Source of the DNA: JAITWN01 sp964384095
Lineage (GTDB): Bacteria; Pseudomonadota; Gammaproteobacteria; SZUA-140
DNA: 12,951 bases
Assembly: GCA_964384095.1 (NCBI GenBank)
Contig: CAYLKC010000054.1
Location: 1 to 12,951, forward strand
Reading direction: 5' to 3'
In this document: piece by piece, positions 1-6,063 of the stretch
Position numbering within the stretch: the first letter of the stretch is position 1
Layout: every line of letters starts with the position of its first letter
Made by a program: the position numbers and the translations under genes
Notes under the pieces: model-generated
What the model saw: only the letters and a program-made list of their open reading frames with translations
Databases searched by the model: none
Told to the model about the DNA's origin: nothing

Positions 1-1276
1 ACTCGAACTTGTCGACGGCCTTCATCAGGCCGATGTTGCCTTCCTGGATCAGGTCCAGGAACTGCAGGCCGCGGTTGGTGTACTTCTTCGCAATCGAGAT
101 CACGAGGCGCAGGTTGGCCTCGACCATCTCCTTCTTGGCGCGCCGCGCCTTGGCCTCGCCGATCGACATCTTGCGGTTGATGTCCTTGATCTCGTTGATC
201 GTCATGCCGGCCTCATCCTGGATCGCGATCAGCCGGTTCTGCGCGCGCAGGATCTCCTCCTGGTGTTCCTCGAGCGCCTTCGAATACTTCTTGCCGGCCT
301 TGATCAGCTTCGGCAGCCAGTCGAGGGCGGTCTCGTGATCCGGGAACGAGGTGATGAATTCCTTGCGCGGCATCTGACCCTGGGTCACGCACAGCGACAT
401 GATGACCTTCTCCTGGGCGCGGATGCGCTCGACGGTATCGCGCAGGTTCTGGATCAGCTGGTCGGTCAGGCGCTGGGTGAGCTTGATGTTCATGAAGCAC
501 TCGGCGAGATCGCGACGCAGCTTTGCGGTCTTGTCGTGCGTCATGCCGTGCTTCGACGCTGCGTTCATCGTCTTCTTGTAGAGCTTTTCGAGCTCGCCGA
601 AGCGCACGCGCGCCTCTTCCGGGTCCGGACCGGTATCGACGGCCTCGGCGGCGTCATCATCGTCACCGTCGTCATCATCATCGTTCGAGTCATCGTCGCC
701 GTCGGCCGTGAACAGCGCGTCGTTGACCGCGGCCTGGGCCTGCGCGGCAGCCTCGTTCTCGGCCTCGTTCGGATCGACATAGCCGGTGATGACATCGGCG
801 AGACGCGTCTCCCCGGCCACGACCTTCTCGTAGGTGCGCAGCAGCTCACCGATCGTATCGGGATAGTCGGCGAGCGCAAGCAGCATCTGGCGCTGACCAT
901 GCTCGATACGCTTCGCGATCTTGATCTCGCCTTCGCGAGTCAGCAGCTCGACCGTGCCCATCTCGCGCATGTACATGCGCACCGGATCGGTGGTTCGGCC
1001 GAACTCGGCGTCGACGCTTGCCAGCGCGGCGGCAGCCTCCTCGGTGACGTCATCGTCACCATCGACCGCGGCATCGTTGATCAGCAGCGAATCGTCGGGG
1101 GCGAACTCATGGACCGCGATGCCCATGTCGTTGATCATGCCGATGATGTCCTCGATCTGCTCGGGATCGACGATGTCATTCGGCAGGTGGTCATTGACCT
1201 CGCGGTAAGTCAGGTAGCCCTGCTCCTTGCCCTTCGCGATCAACGCCTTCAATTGGGACTGTTGCTCTTGCTTCAT
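1..1276 (-). CDS. rpoD: RNA polymerase primary sigma factor RpoD (sigma-70), N-terminal part
   Basis: This is the housekeeping sigma factor that directs RNA polymerase to most promoters. The window holds the first 425 codons, starting at the ATG at 1274-1276 and running off the left edge, so the 3' end lies outside. The start MKQEQQSQLKALI matches sigma region 1.1. Region 1.2 is visible at TDPVRMYMREMG. A long non-conserved region follows, with an Asp-rich tract at about residues 190-208. The visible part ends in region 2.2 (FLDLIQEGNIGLMKAVDKFE). Regions 2.3 to 4.2, which read the -10 and -35 elements, are not in the window. It is the last gene of the rpsU-yqeY-dnaG-rpoD operon, 130 bases after dnaG, and probably also has its own promoter in that gap. 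Identity is certain from the residues seen. Confidence 0.97.
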   Translation of the reverse strand, partial: MKQEQQSQLKALIAKGKEQGYLTYREVNDHLPNDIVDPEQIEDIIGMINDMGIAVHEFAPDDSLLINDAAVDGDDDVTEEAAAALASVDAEFGRTTDPVRMYMREMGTVELLTREGEIKIAKRIEHGQRQMLLALADYPDTIGELLRTYEKVVAGETRLADVITGYVDPNEAENEAAAQAQAAVNDALFTADGDDDSNDDDDDGDDDDAAEAVDTGPDPEEARVRFGELEKLYKKTMNAASKHGMTHDKTAKLRRDLAECFMNIKLTQRLTDQLIQNLRDTVERIRAQEKVIMSLCVTQGQMPRKEFITSFPDHETALDWLPKLIKAGKKYSKALEEHQEEILRAQNRLIAIQDEAGMTINEIKDINRKMSIGEAKARRAKKEMVEANLRLVISIAKKYTNRGLQFLDLIQEGNIGLMKAVDKFE

Positions 1277-1352
1277 GATCTGGTTCCGAACCTCTCGGTG
1301 GTCTGGCCTGGGAGGACCTGGCGAGCTGCGCCCACGTCACGATAAACGGCCG

Positions 1353-1382
1353 ATTCTACAATAAATTGATGTCCCGTGAGAA
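1353..1382 (-). promoter_or_regulatory. Candidate sigma-70 promoter for rpoD in the dnaG-rpoD gap
   Basis: Read on the minus strand, TTCTCA (1377-1382, four of six consensus bases) and TAGAAT (1353-1358, five of six) are separated by 18 bp. Transcription would start near 1346 and leave a leader of about 70 bases before the rpoD ATG. This would let rpoD be expressed apart from rpsU and dnaG, as E. coli does with internal promoters in the same operon. The hexamers are seen directly; promoter activity is inferred. Confidence 0.5.
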
Positions 1383-1406
1383 TATCCGGACCGGCGGCGA
1401 AGACGC

Positions 1407-3170
1407 TCACCGGGCCAGGGAATTCTCCGCAAGCAATTGTTTCAGCTGGTCTTTATCAGACTGGCTCAGCGTCTCCCAGGGCTTGCTGCGGAGACGCTCG
1501 ATCTGCAGCTCGACGAAGCGCCTTTGCAGGCGGCGCATCGCATCGCCGAATTCCCCGTCGAGGCGCTCCGCAGGTATCAGGGCCTCGTCGCGTGCGAGTC
1601 TGGCGAGATATCGGCCATATTCGTGCTCCCGCCAGTGCTCGAGCAGGCTGCCCGTACTGTATTGGGGGTTATTACGCAGCAAATCAAGCATTTCGACCAG
1701 CAATGCGGCCCCCGGTATGTCGGCGCCGGCGAGACGCTGATATCCCTCGCAACCCTGGGCCAGCGCCGGCTTGCGCAGCAGCAGGGAGATCGCACGACGC
1801 ACCAGCGAACCGGTCAACCGGCCGCCCGGCCGCGCCCTTGCCGCGGGTTGCCGGAGGGCGGCGGGGACCGCTGCGGGCCGGTCGCCCGACAGCAGACCGT
1901 CCAGGGTCCCTGATGCCATCCTTGCCAGTTTTGCGAGTTGCTCCACCATCATGTGCCTGAACACACCGGGCTGTATTTTTGACAGATACGGGCGGGCAAG
2001 TTCCACGAGCCGCGCGCGTCCGTCAATAGTCGAGGTATCGGCACGCAGTGCCAGCTCCTGGTAGAAAAAGGCCGAAAGGGTGACTGCATTCACAACACGT
2101 TGCTCGAAGGGCTCGCGCTGTTCGCGTCGCACCAGCGAATCAGGGTCTTCGCCATCGGGCAGAAACATGAAGCGGGCCTGGCGGCCGTCGCGTATCGCCG
2201 GCAGCGCGACCTCGAGCGCGCGCCACGCGGCCTGACGGCCGGCGCGGTCACCGTCGAAGCAGAACACGATCTCCGGCGTGATGCGGAACAGGCGCTCGAG
2301 ATGTTGCGGCGTGGTTGCGGTGCCGAGCGTCGCAACCGCGTAGCGAATGCCATGTTTCGCCAGCATGACCACGTCCATATAGCCCTCGACGACGAGCAGC
2401 CGGTCGACTTCGCGCAGCGCGCTGCGCGCCTCGAACAGGCCGTACAGCTCGCGCCCCTTGTGAAAGACCTCGGTCTCCGGTGAGTTCAGGTATTTCGGCG
2501 TGTCGTCCCCGAGCACACGGCCGCCGAAGGCGATGACCCTGCCGCGCGCGTCGCGAATCGGGAACATGATGCGGTCGCGAAAGCGATCATAGTGACCGCC
2601 CTGTTCCTTGCGGATGATGAGCCCGGCCCGGCTCAGGCGCTCCTCGCCGAAGCGGCCGCCGAGGGCCTTCAGCAGACCGTCCCAGCCGGGCGGCGCGAAG
2701 CCGAGGCTGAATTCGGCCGCGGTCTCGCCGTCGAGTCCGCGCGCCTTCAGATAATCGATCGCGGCGCCGCCGCGCGGGTGTTCGCGCAGTTGCCGGCGAT
2801 ACCAGGACGCGGCCTCGCCGAGGACCTCGTGCAGATCGGCGCCGGCCGGCCTTTTCGATGGACCGCCCTCGCCATGCGGGACCTCGAGTCCGGCGCGGCC
2901 GGCCAGCTCGTGCACCGCCTCTACGAAATCGAGGTGGTTGAACTCCATGACAAAGCCGATCACGGTGCCGTGGGCGCCGCAGCCAAAGCAGTGATAGAAC
3001 TGTTTTTCAGGACTGACGGTGAAGGACGGGGTCTTTTCATCATGGAACGGGCAGCGCGCGACATATTCACGGCCCGTCTTGCGCAGCGCGACGTGGCTGT
3101 CGATGACCTCGACGATGTCGAGGCGCGCGGTCAGCTCGTCGATGAATTCCTGGGGGATGCGCCCGGCCAT
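1407..3170 (-). CDS. dnaG: DNA primase DnaG
   Basis: DnaG makes the short RNA primers for chromosome replication and acts with the DnaB helicase at the fork. The protein is 587 residues, close to the 581 of E. coli. The N-terminal zinc-binding domain has C40, H43, C61 and C64 in CPFHDEKTPSF and FYHCFGCG. The RNA polymerase core with the TOPRIM fold shows the acidic residues E262 (VVEGYMD) and D306/D308 (FDGDRAG), which hold the catalytic metals. The C-terminal region from about residue 450 corresponds to the helicase-binding domain. The ATG at 3168-3170 follows a good GAGG ribosome site five bases upstream and gives the usual N-terminus. It lies 55 bases after yqeY and 130 bases before rpoD in the same operon. 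Nothing is missing or unusual. Confidence 0.98.
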   Translation of the reverse strand: MAGRIPQEFIDELTARLDIVEVIDSHVALRKTGREYVARCPFHDEKTPSFTVSPEKQFYHCFGCGAHGTVIGFVMEFNHLDFVEAVHELAGRAGLEVPHGEGGPSKRPAGADLHEVLGEAASWYRRQLREHPRGGAAIDYLKARGLDGETAAEFSLGFAPPGWDGLLKALGGRFGEERLSRAGLIIRKEQGGHYDRFRDRIMFPIRDARGRVIAFGGRVLGDDTPKYLNSPETEVFHKGRELYGLFEARSALREVDRLLVVEGYMDVVMLAKHGIRYAVATLGTATTPQHLERLFRITPEIVFCFDGDRAGRQAAWRALEVALPAIRDGRQARFMFLPDGEDPDSLVRREQREPFEQRVVNAVTLSAFFYQELALRADTSTIDGRARLVELARPYLSKIQPGVFRHMMVEQLAKLARMASGTLDGLLSGDRPAAVPAALRQPAARARPGGRLTGSLVRRAISLLLRKPALAQGCEGYQRLAGADIPGAALLVEMLDLLRNNPQYSTGSLLEHWREHEYGRYLARLARDEALIPAERLDGEFGDAMRRLQRRFVELQIERLRSKPWETLSQSDKDQLKQLLAENSLAR

Positions 3171-3225
3171 GACGCCTCAAGATACAGGATACGGGCGGCG
3201 GCGGGGAACCGCGCCGGGGATCGCG

Positions 3226-3681
3226 TCAGTGGCTGGCGAGCCTGGCCCTGACCTCGGCGCTGACCGCGCCGACGTCGGCGCGTCCCTGCACCTGCGGACG
3301 CAGCACGGCCATGACCTTGCCCATGTCCTTGATCGAGGCGGCGCCGCTGTCGGCGATGGCCTGGTCGATCAGGGTCGTGAGCTCGGCCGGATCGAGTCGG
3401 GGCGGGAGGTAGGTCTCGATGAGACCGACTTCGTATTGTTCCTTGTCGACCAGGTCCTGGCGCCCGGCCTTGCCAAACTGATCGATCGAATCCCGGCGCT
3501 GCTTGATCATCTTGTCGAGCACAGCGAGCACCTGGGTATCGTCGAGCTCGATGCGCTCATCGACCTCACGCTGCTTGACCGCGGCGAGGATCAGACGAAT
3601 GACGCCGAGACGCGCGCTGTCTTTCGCGCGCATCGCGGTCTTCATGTCTTCCTGGATTCGGCTTTTGAGCGCTGACGACAC
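3226..3681 (-). CDS. yqeY: GatB/YqeY domain protein
   Basis: This 151-residue protein belongs to the YqeY family, which resembles the C-terminal tRNA-binding domain of the GatB amidotransferase subunit. The stand-alone family has no firmly established role; tRNA binding or a part in amidated aminoacyl-tRNA metabolism is the usual suggestion. The sequence is typical: a helical N-terminus (IQEDMKTAMRAKDSARLGVIRLI), the QREVDERI and IKQRRDSIDQF segments, and the C-terminal IKDMGKVMAVL. The start is a GTG at 3679-3681, only three bases after the rpsU stop, so translation is probably coupled to rpsU. The next in-frame ATG is twelve codons further on and would remove conserved residues. The rpsU-yqeY-dnaG order is found in many gammaproteobacteria. 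Confidence 0.93.
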   Translation of the reverse strand: MSSALKSRIQEDMKTAMRAKDSARLGVIRLILAAVKQREVDERIELDDTQVLAVLDKMIKQRRDSIDQFGKAGRQDLVDKEQYEVGLIETYLPPRLDPAELTTLIDQAIADSGAASIKDMGKVMAVLRPQVQGRADVGAVSAEVRARLASH

Positions 3682-3684
3682 GTG

Positions 3685-3903
3685 TCAGCTGTGGGTGCGC
3701 AGATGGCGCGACTTCTCTATCGAGGTCCGCTTCTGCTGGCGCTTGACCGCTGCCGCCGCCTTGCGCTTGCGGACCGAGGTCGGCTTTTCGTAAAACTCGC
3801 GACGGCGGATCTCGGACAGCACCCCGCTCTTCTCGCAGATGCGCTTGAAGCGGCGCAGCGCCACTTCGAACGGCTCGTTGTCTCTCACCCGTACATTCGG
3901 CAT
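3685..3903 (-). CDS. rpsU: 30S ribosomal protein S21
   Basis: S21 is a small basic protein of the 30S ribosomal subunit, bound near the anti-Shine-Dalgarno end of 16S rRNA and involved in initiation on natural mRNAs. The 72-residue sequence has the family signature PNVRVRDNEPFEVALRRFKR, the KSGVLSEIRRREFYEKP segment and a Lys/Arg-rich tail. The start is the ATG at 3901-3903, with a strong AGGGGA ribosome site (3911-3916 on the minus strand) seven bases upstream. It is the first gene of the operon and overlaps nothing. A housekeeping-type promoter lies about 45-70 bases upstream. Confidence 0.98.
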   Translation of the reverse strand: MPNVRVRDNEPFEVALRRFKRICEKSGVLSEIRRREFYEKPTSVRKRKAAAAVKRQQKRTSIEKSRHLRTHS

Positions 3904-3945
3904 TCAGCAATCCCCTGAATCAGCAATAAACCCAAAAGGCCGCAT

Positions 3946-3974
3946 ATCTTAACGCCGCTACCGGGAAATTGCAA
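3946..3974 (-). promoter_or_regulatory. Sigma-70-type promoter of the rpsU-yqeY-dnaG-rpoD operon
   Basis: On the minus strand TTGCAA (3969-3974) and TAAGAT (3946-3951) are separated by exactly 17 bp; each matches four of six consensus bases. The start point would be near 3939, giving a leader of about 36 bases that holds the rpsU ribosome site. A second AT-rich block, TAAAAT on the minus strand (4015-4020), might be a further upstream -10 box but has no good -35 partner. Activity is inferred from position and spacing. Confidence 0.6.
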
Positions 3975-4051
3975 AATGCCGGTGGCGGTCCCGGTCGGCG
4001 ACGGCAACTGATTGATTTTAAAGCACCGCGTCGGTCCGGCCGCACGCCGGC

Positions 4052-4081
4052 TGGACAGCCCGCGACGGGGGTTTATATAGT
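4052..4081 (+). promoter_or_regulatory. Sigma-70-type promoter of the ECF sigma operon
   Basis: TGGACA (4052-4057, five of six consensus bases) lies 18 bp before TATAGT (4076-4081, five of six). An overlapping TATATA (4074-4079) would give a 16-bp spacer. Transcription would start near 4088 and leave a leader of about 23 bases containing the GGAAGA ribosome site. It is divergent from the rpsU promoter, the two -35 boxes being about 77 bp apart. No ECF-type GGAAC motif was seen in this gap, which suggests basal expression of the ECF gene by the housekeeping polymerase. Confidence 0.6.
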
Positions 4082-4098
4082 CAGCGGTCTATCACCCC

Positions 4099-4104
4099 GG
4101 AAGA
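4099..4104 (+). promoter_or_regulatory. Ribosome binding site supporting a TTG start
   Basis: GGAAGA stands six bases before the TTG at 4111. It decides the start of the ECF sigma gene, because the next in-frame Met codon lies inside sigma region 2 and would destroy that domain. Confidence 0.6.
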
Positions 4105-4110
4105 TATCGC

Positions 4111-4677
4111 TTGTCGCCCAAGACCGCCGCCGGCTTCGAGGCCCTGATTCGCCCTCACCTGAGACCGCTATACCGCGTCGCCTGCCGCATGACCGGCAGC
4201 CATGAGGACGCCGAGGACCTGATCCAGGAGCTGCTGACCAAGCTGTATCCGCGCCGGCGCGAGCTGGAGGAGGTCGAGCGTCTGCGGCCCTGGCTGATCC
4301 GGGTCATGTACCGCCTGTTCATCGACAGCCATCGCCGGCGGACACGCTCACCCGTCCATCTCGCCGTCGATAACGCCGCCGAGTCCGGCTTCGATCCGAT
4401 CGACCAGCTGGCCGCTCCGGAGGGCGACCCCGCAGTGATCATCGAGGAGGCGGCGCGTCAGCGCCAGCTCCTGCTCGCGGTCGACCGCCTCAGCGACGAC
4501 CATCGCGCCGTCCTCAGCCTCCATGACATCGAGGGCTACACCCTGGAGGAGATGCAGGTCATGCTCGATTGCCCGATCGGCACCCTCAAATCCCGCCTCC
4601 ACCGCGCCCGAAACCGCCTGCGCGCCCTGCTCGACGAACTGCCTGGCTACGAAAATTCAGGTAAAACAGATGATTGA
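4111..4677 (+). CDS. ECF-type (group 4) RNA polymerase sigma factor
   Basis: This 188-residue protein has only the two domains of an extracytoplasmic-function sigma factor. Sigma region 2 (about residues 9-79) includes HEDAEDLIQELLTKLY and the promoter-melting segment LRPWLIRVMYRLFIDSHRRR. Sigma region 4 (about 119-175) includes LSDDHRAVLSLHDIEGYTLEEM and a helix-turn-helix ending TLKSRLHRARNRLRALL, for -35 recognition. Such factors are held inactive by a cognate anti-sigma factor until an envelope signal arrives. The start is TTG at 4111, backed by GGAAGA six bases upstream. A zinc-finger membrane anti-sigma gene follows after 90 bases, which fits the family's usual arrangement. The ECF subgroup cannot be assigned by eye. 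It is divergent from the rpsU operon, a position often held by tsaD in other gammaproteobacteria. Confidence 0.93.
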   Translation: MSPKTAAGFEALIRPHLRPLYRVACRMTGSHEDAEDLIQELLTKLYPRRRELEEVERLRPWLIRVMYRLFIDSHRRRTRSPVHLAVDNAAESGFDPIDQLAAPEGDPAVIIEEAARQRQLLLAVDRLSDDHRAVLSLHDIEGYTLEEMQVMLDCPIGTLKSRLHRARNRLRALLDELPGYENSGKTDD

Positions 4678-4717
4678 TCTGTCGGGAAAAAGGATGTCCG
4701 CAAATGCAGACACCGGA

Positions 4718-4746
4718 GGGAACCCTTTGGGACCGCCGTGCGTGTT
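4718..4746 (+). promoter_or_regulatory. Candidate ECF-type promoter before the anti-sigma gene
   Basis: GGGAACC (4718-4724), a 16-bp spacer, and CGTGTT (4741-4746) match the general form of ECF promoters, which have a GGAAC-like -35 and a CGT-like -10 box. Transcription would start about 15-20 bases before the anti-sigma ATG at 4768. The position, between the sigma gene and its anti-sigma gene, suits feedback control. The motif is short and the region GC-rich, so chance remains possible. Confidence 0.4.
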
Positions 4747-4767
4747 ATCGGGGAATTCGAGGGAGCC

Positions 4768-5442
4768 ATGAACTGCAACGATCTCATCCGCCTGGTGGAC
4801 GACTGCCTCGACGGGGTCCTCCCCGCCGATCCCTCCGCCGCGCTCGAGGCCCATGCCGCCGGCTGTCAGCCCTGCGCAGCACGCCTTGCGCGTGAACGCG
4901 CCCTGCTCGACCGCCTGCGCCGCCTGCCGGTCACCGAACCCGACGATCGCTGGTTCGAGCACGCCCTTGCAACGGCCGCCGGGCATGACCTCCAGCGCCG
5001 CCGCCGGCGCTGGTTCGGCATCGGCGGCGCACTTGCCGCCAGCCTCGTCGTCGTCATCGGTCTCAGCGTCCAGCCGACACCGCAGACGCCATCGACGCCG
5101 GCGATTCCGGGGCTCAGCATCGCCCTGCATGACGAACATGAGATCCGCCTCATCGTCGATGCCCATGGCGCCCTCGACAGCGCCACCTTCACCGTCGTGC
5201 TCCCGCCGGGGATCGAACTGGCCGGTTATCCAGGCCAGCATGAGGTCAGCTGGGAGGGGCGCCTGGAGGCCGGCAGCAACCTGTTGGTGCTACCGATCCG
5301 GGCGCTGGCCGGAAGCGGCGGCGATATCGTGACCCGGATCCAGCATACGGAACGCGAAAAGACCTTCATCGTTCGGATGGAGGTCAGCGCGGGTCAGCAT
5401 CCGCCGCCCCCGCCGTCCGACGCAGCCCCGACCCTGATGTAG
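4768..5442 (+). CDS. Zinc-finger (ZAS/zf-HC2) transmembrane anti-sigma factor
   Basis: The protein would bind and silence the ECF sigma factor encoded just upstream. With the ATG at 4768, preceded by GAGGGAG, it is 224 residues. The N-terminal domain (about 1-55) has the zinc anti-sigma pattern H29-x3-C33-x2-C36, with C3 as a likely fourth ligand. Residues 78-82 are a run of Arg and Trp, followed by one membrane segment (about 83-101, FGIGGALAASLVVVIGLSV), giving a cytoplasmic N-terminus and a periplasmic C-terminus. The periplasmic part (about 112-207) is predicted from its alternating pattern to be beta-rich and was not recognised as a named family. It ends in a proline-rich tail (PPPPP near 212-216). 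A GTG at 4738 would add ten residues but lacks a properly spaced ribosome site. Signal release by proteolysis is likely for this class but not shown. Confidence 0.85.
   Translation: MNCNDLIRLVDDCLDGVLPADPSAALEAHAAGCQPCAARLARERALLDRLRRLPVTEPDDRWFEHALATAAGHDLQRRRRRWFGIGGALAASLVVVIGLSVQPTPQTPSTPAIPGLSIALHDEHEIRLIVDAHGALDSATFTVVLPPGIELAGYPGQHEVSWEGRLEAGSNLLVLPIRALAGSGGDIVTRIQHTEREKTFIVRMEVSAGQHPPPPPSDAAPTLM
5349..5373 (+). promoter_or_regulatory. Possible second ECF-type motif inside the anti-sigma gene
   Basis: GGAAC (5349-5353) is followed after 16 bp by CGTT (5370-5373). It lies about 80 bases before the GTG of the next gene, so it could give extra transcripts of the two downstream envelope genes. 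It sits in coding sequence and is short; chance is the simplest explanation. Confidence 0.15.
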
Positions 5443-5454
5443 GCCGACCACCCC

Positions 5455-5922
5455 GTGCCGCTGCCGATCTGTCATCTCCCCCGCCAGTCCCGCGGCCTCC
5501 TCGTGGCGCTGCTGCTCGCGCCCGGCGTGGCGCTGTCGGCATCCGTGGTCGGTGACCTCGACGTCACGATCCGGATGATCGAGCGACAGGCCCCGGATGC
5601 GGAGGCAGTAATCAACCGCATCGAACCGCCCCGCGTGACGCCGCCGGCCGCGGCCGGACAGGGCCCGGAGAACCGGCCGGACGACAGGGGCGAACAGGGA
5701 CGTCGTGGCGATGCCAGCCCTCCGGGCCGCGAGGCCGGGCGCGAACAGGACCGGGACCGCCACTGGCGCGGTGACGGCGAGGATCGCCGTCGCCATGCCC
5801 CGGACGAGGCCCGTGATCGCGGTCGCGAGACACGGGAGCACAGCTGGCAGCGCCGCGAGGAACGCCGCGACGACCGGCCCTCCCGGGGAGATCGGGGAGA
5901 CTGGGGAGACCGGAGGGACTGA
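5455..5922 (+). CDS. Exported protein with a charge-balanced Arg/Asp/Glu-rich tail, function unknown
   Basis: I do not recognise a family. The 155-residue product starts at a GTG 12 bases after the anti-sigma stop; the ribosome site is weak. Residues 1-30 form a signal peptide (core GLLVALLLAPGVALSAS, likely cut after ALS near 28). Residues 31-60 are a short ordered-looking part (VVGDLDVTIRMIERQ). From about 62 a Pro/Ala linker leads into residues 71-155, which hold 25 Arg, 15 Asp and 10 Glu: 25 positive and 25 negative charges, no Lys and almost no hydrophobics. The last twelve codons are a 9-bp tandem repeat reading RGD, RGD, WGD, RRD. The tail is probably disordered in the periplasm or outside the cell. 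Its place between an anti-sigma gene and a barrel gene suggests an envelope role, perhaps a modulator of the signal; this is inference. Confidence 0.7.
   Translation: MPLPICHLPRQSRGLLVALLLAPGVALSASVVGDLDVTIRMIERQAPDAEAVINRIEPPRVTPPAAAGQGPENRPDDRGEQGRRGDASPPGREAGREQDRDRHWRGDGEDRRRHAPDEARDRGRETREHSWQRREERRDDRPSRGDRGDWGDRRD
5884..5919 (+). repeat. Four 9-bp tandem repeats at the end of the exported-protein gene
   Basis: Units cggggagat, cggggagac, tggggagac and cggagggac lie end to end, just before the TGA at 5920-5922. The period is three codons, so gain or loss of a unit would change tail length without shifting the frame. Confidence 0.8.
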
Positions 5923-6063
5923 CCCCGCCCGTGTCGTGCATGGCCGCGCGGCGCGAAATCGGTTACAGTCGCGCAAGGCCCGGTCGCGATCCCCGCGCAG
6001 TCATACCCGTTCAAGACCTGCTTCCCCCGGGCCGGTACAGGCAAGCCGGATCCGGATCGTTCA

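Noticed and set aside
263..1345. A 360-codon open frame on the plus strand across rpoD
   Set aside because: It is the reverse of the rpoD coding region, whose protein is certain. Long antisense frames are common in GC-rich genes.
3904..4110. A tRNA or small RNA in the divergent gap
   Set aside because: No cloverleaf, T-loop motif or terminator was found; the gap is explained by two promoters.
4738..4767. GTG at 4738 as the start of the anti-sigma gene
   Set aside because: The nearest ribosome-site match is 17 bases away, while the ATG at 4768 has GAGGGAG directly upstream and gives the usual MNC N-terminus of the zinc domain.
5923..6063. A TACAGT box (5964-5969) as promoter for the TPR-barrel gene
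   Set aside because: No acceptable -35 box lies 15-19 bp upstream and no GGAAC-type motif is present. The 141-base gap shows no clear signal beyond a weak ribosome site.
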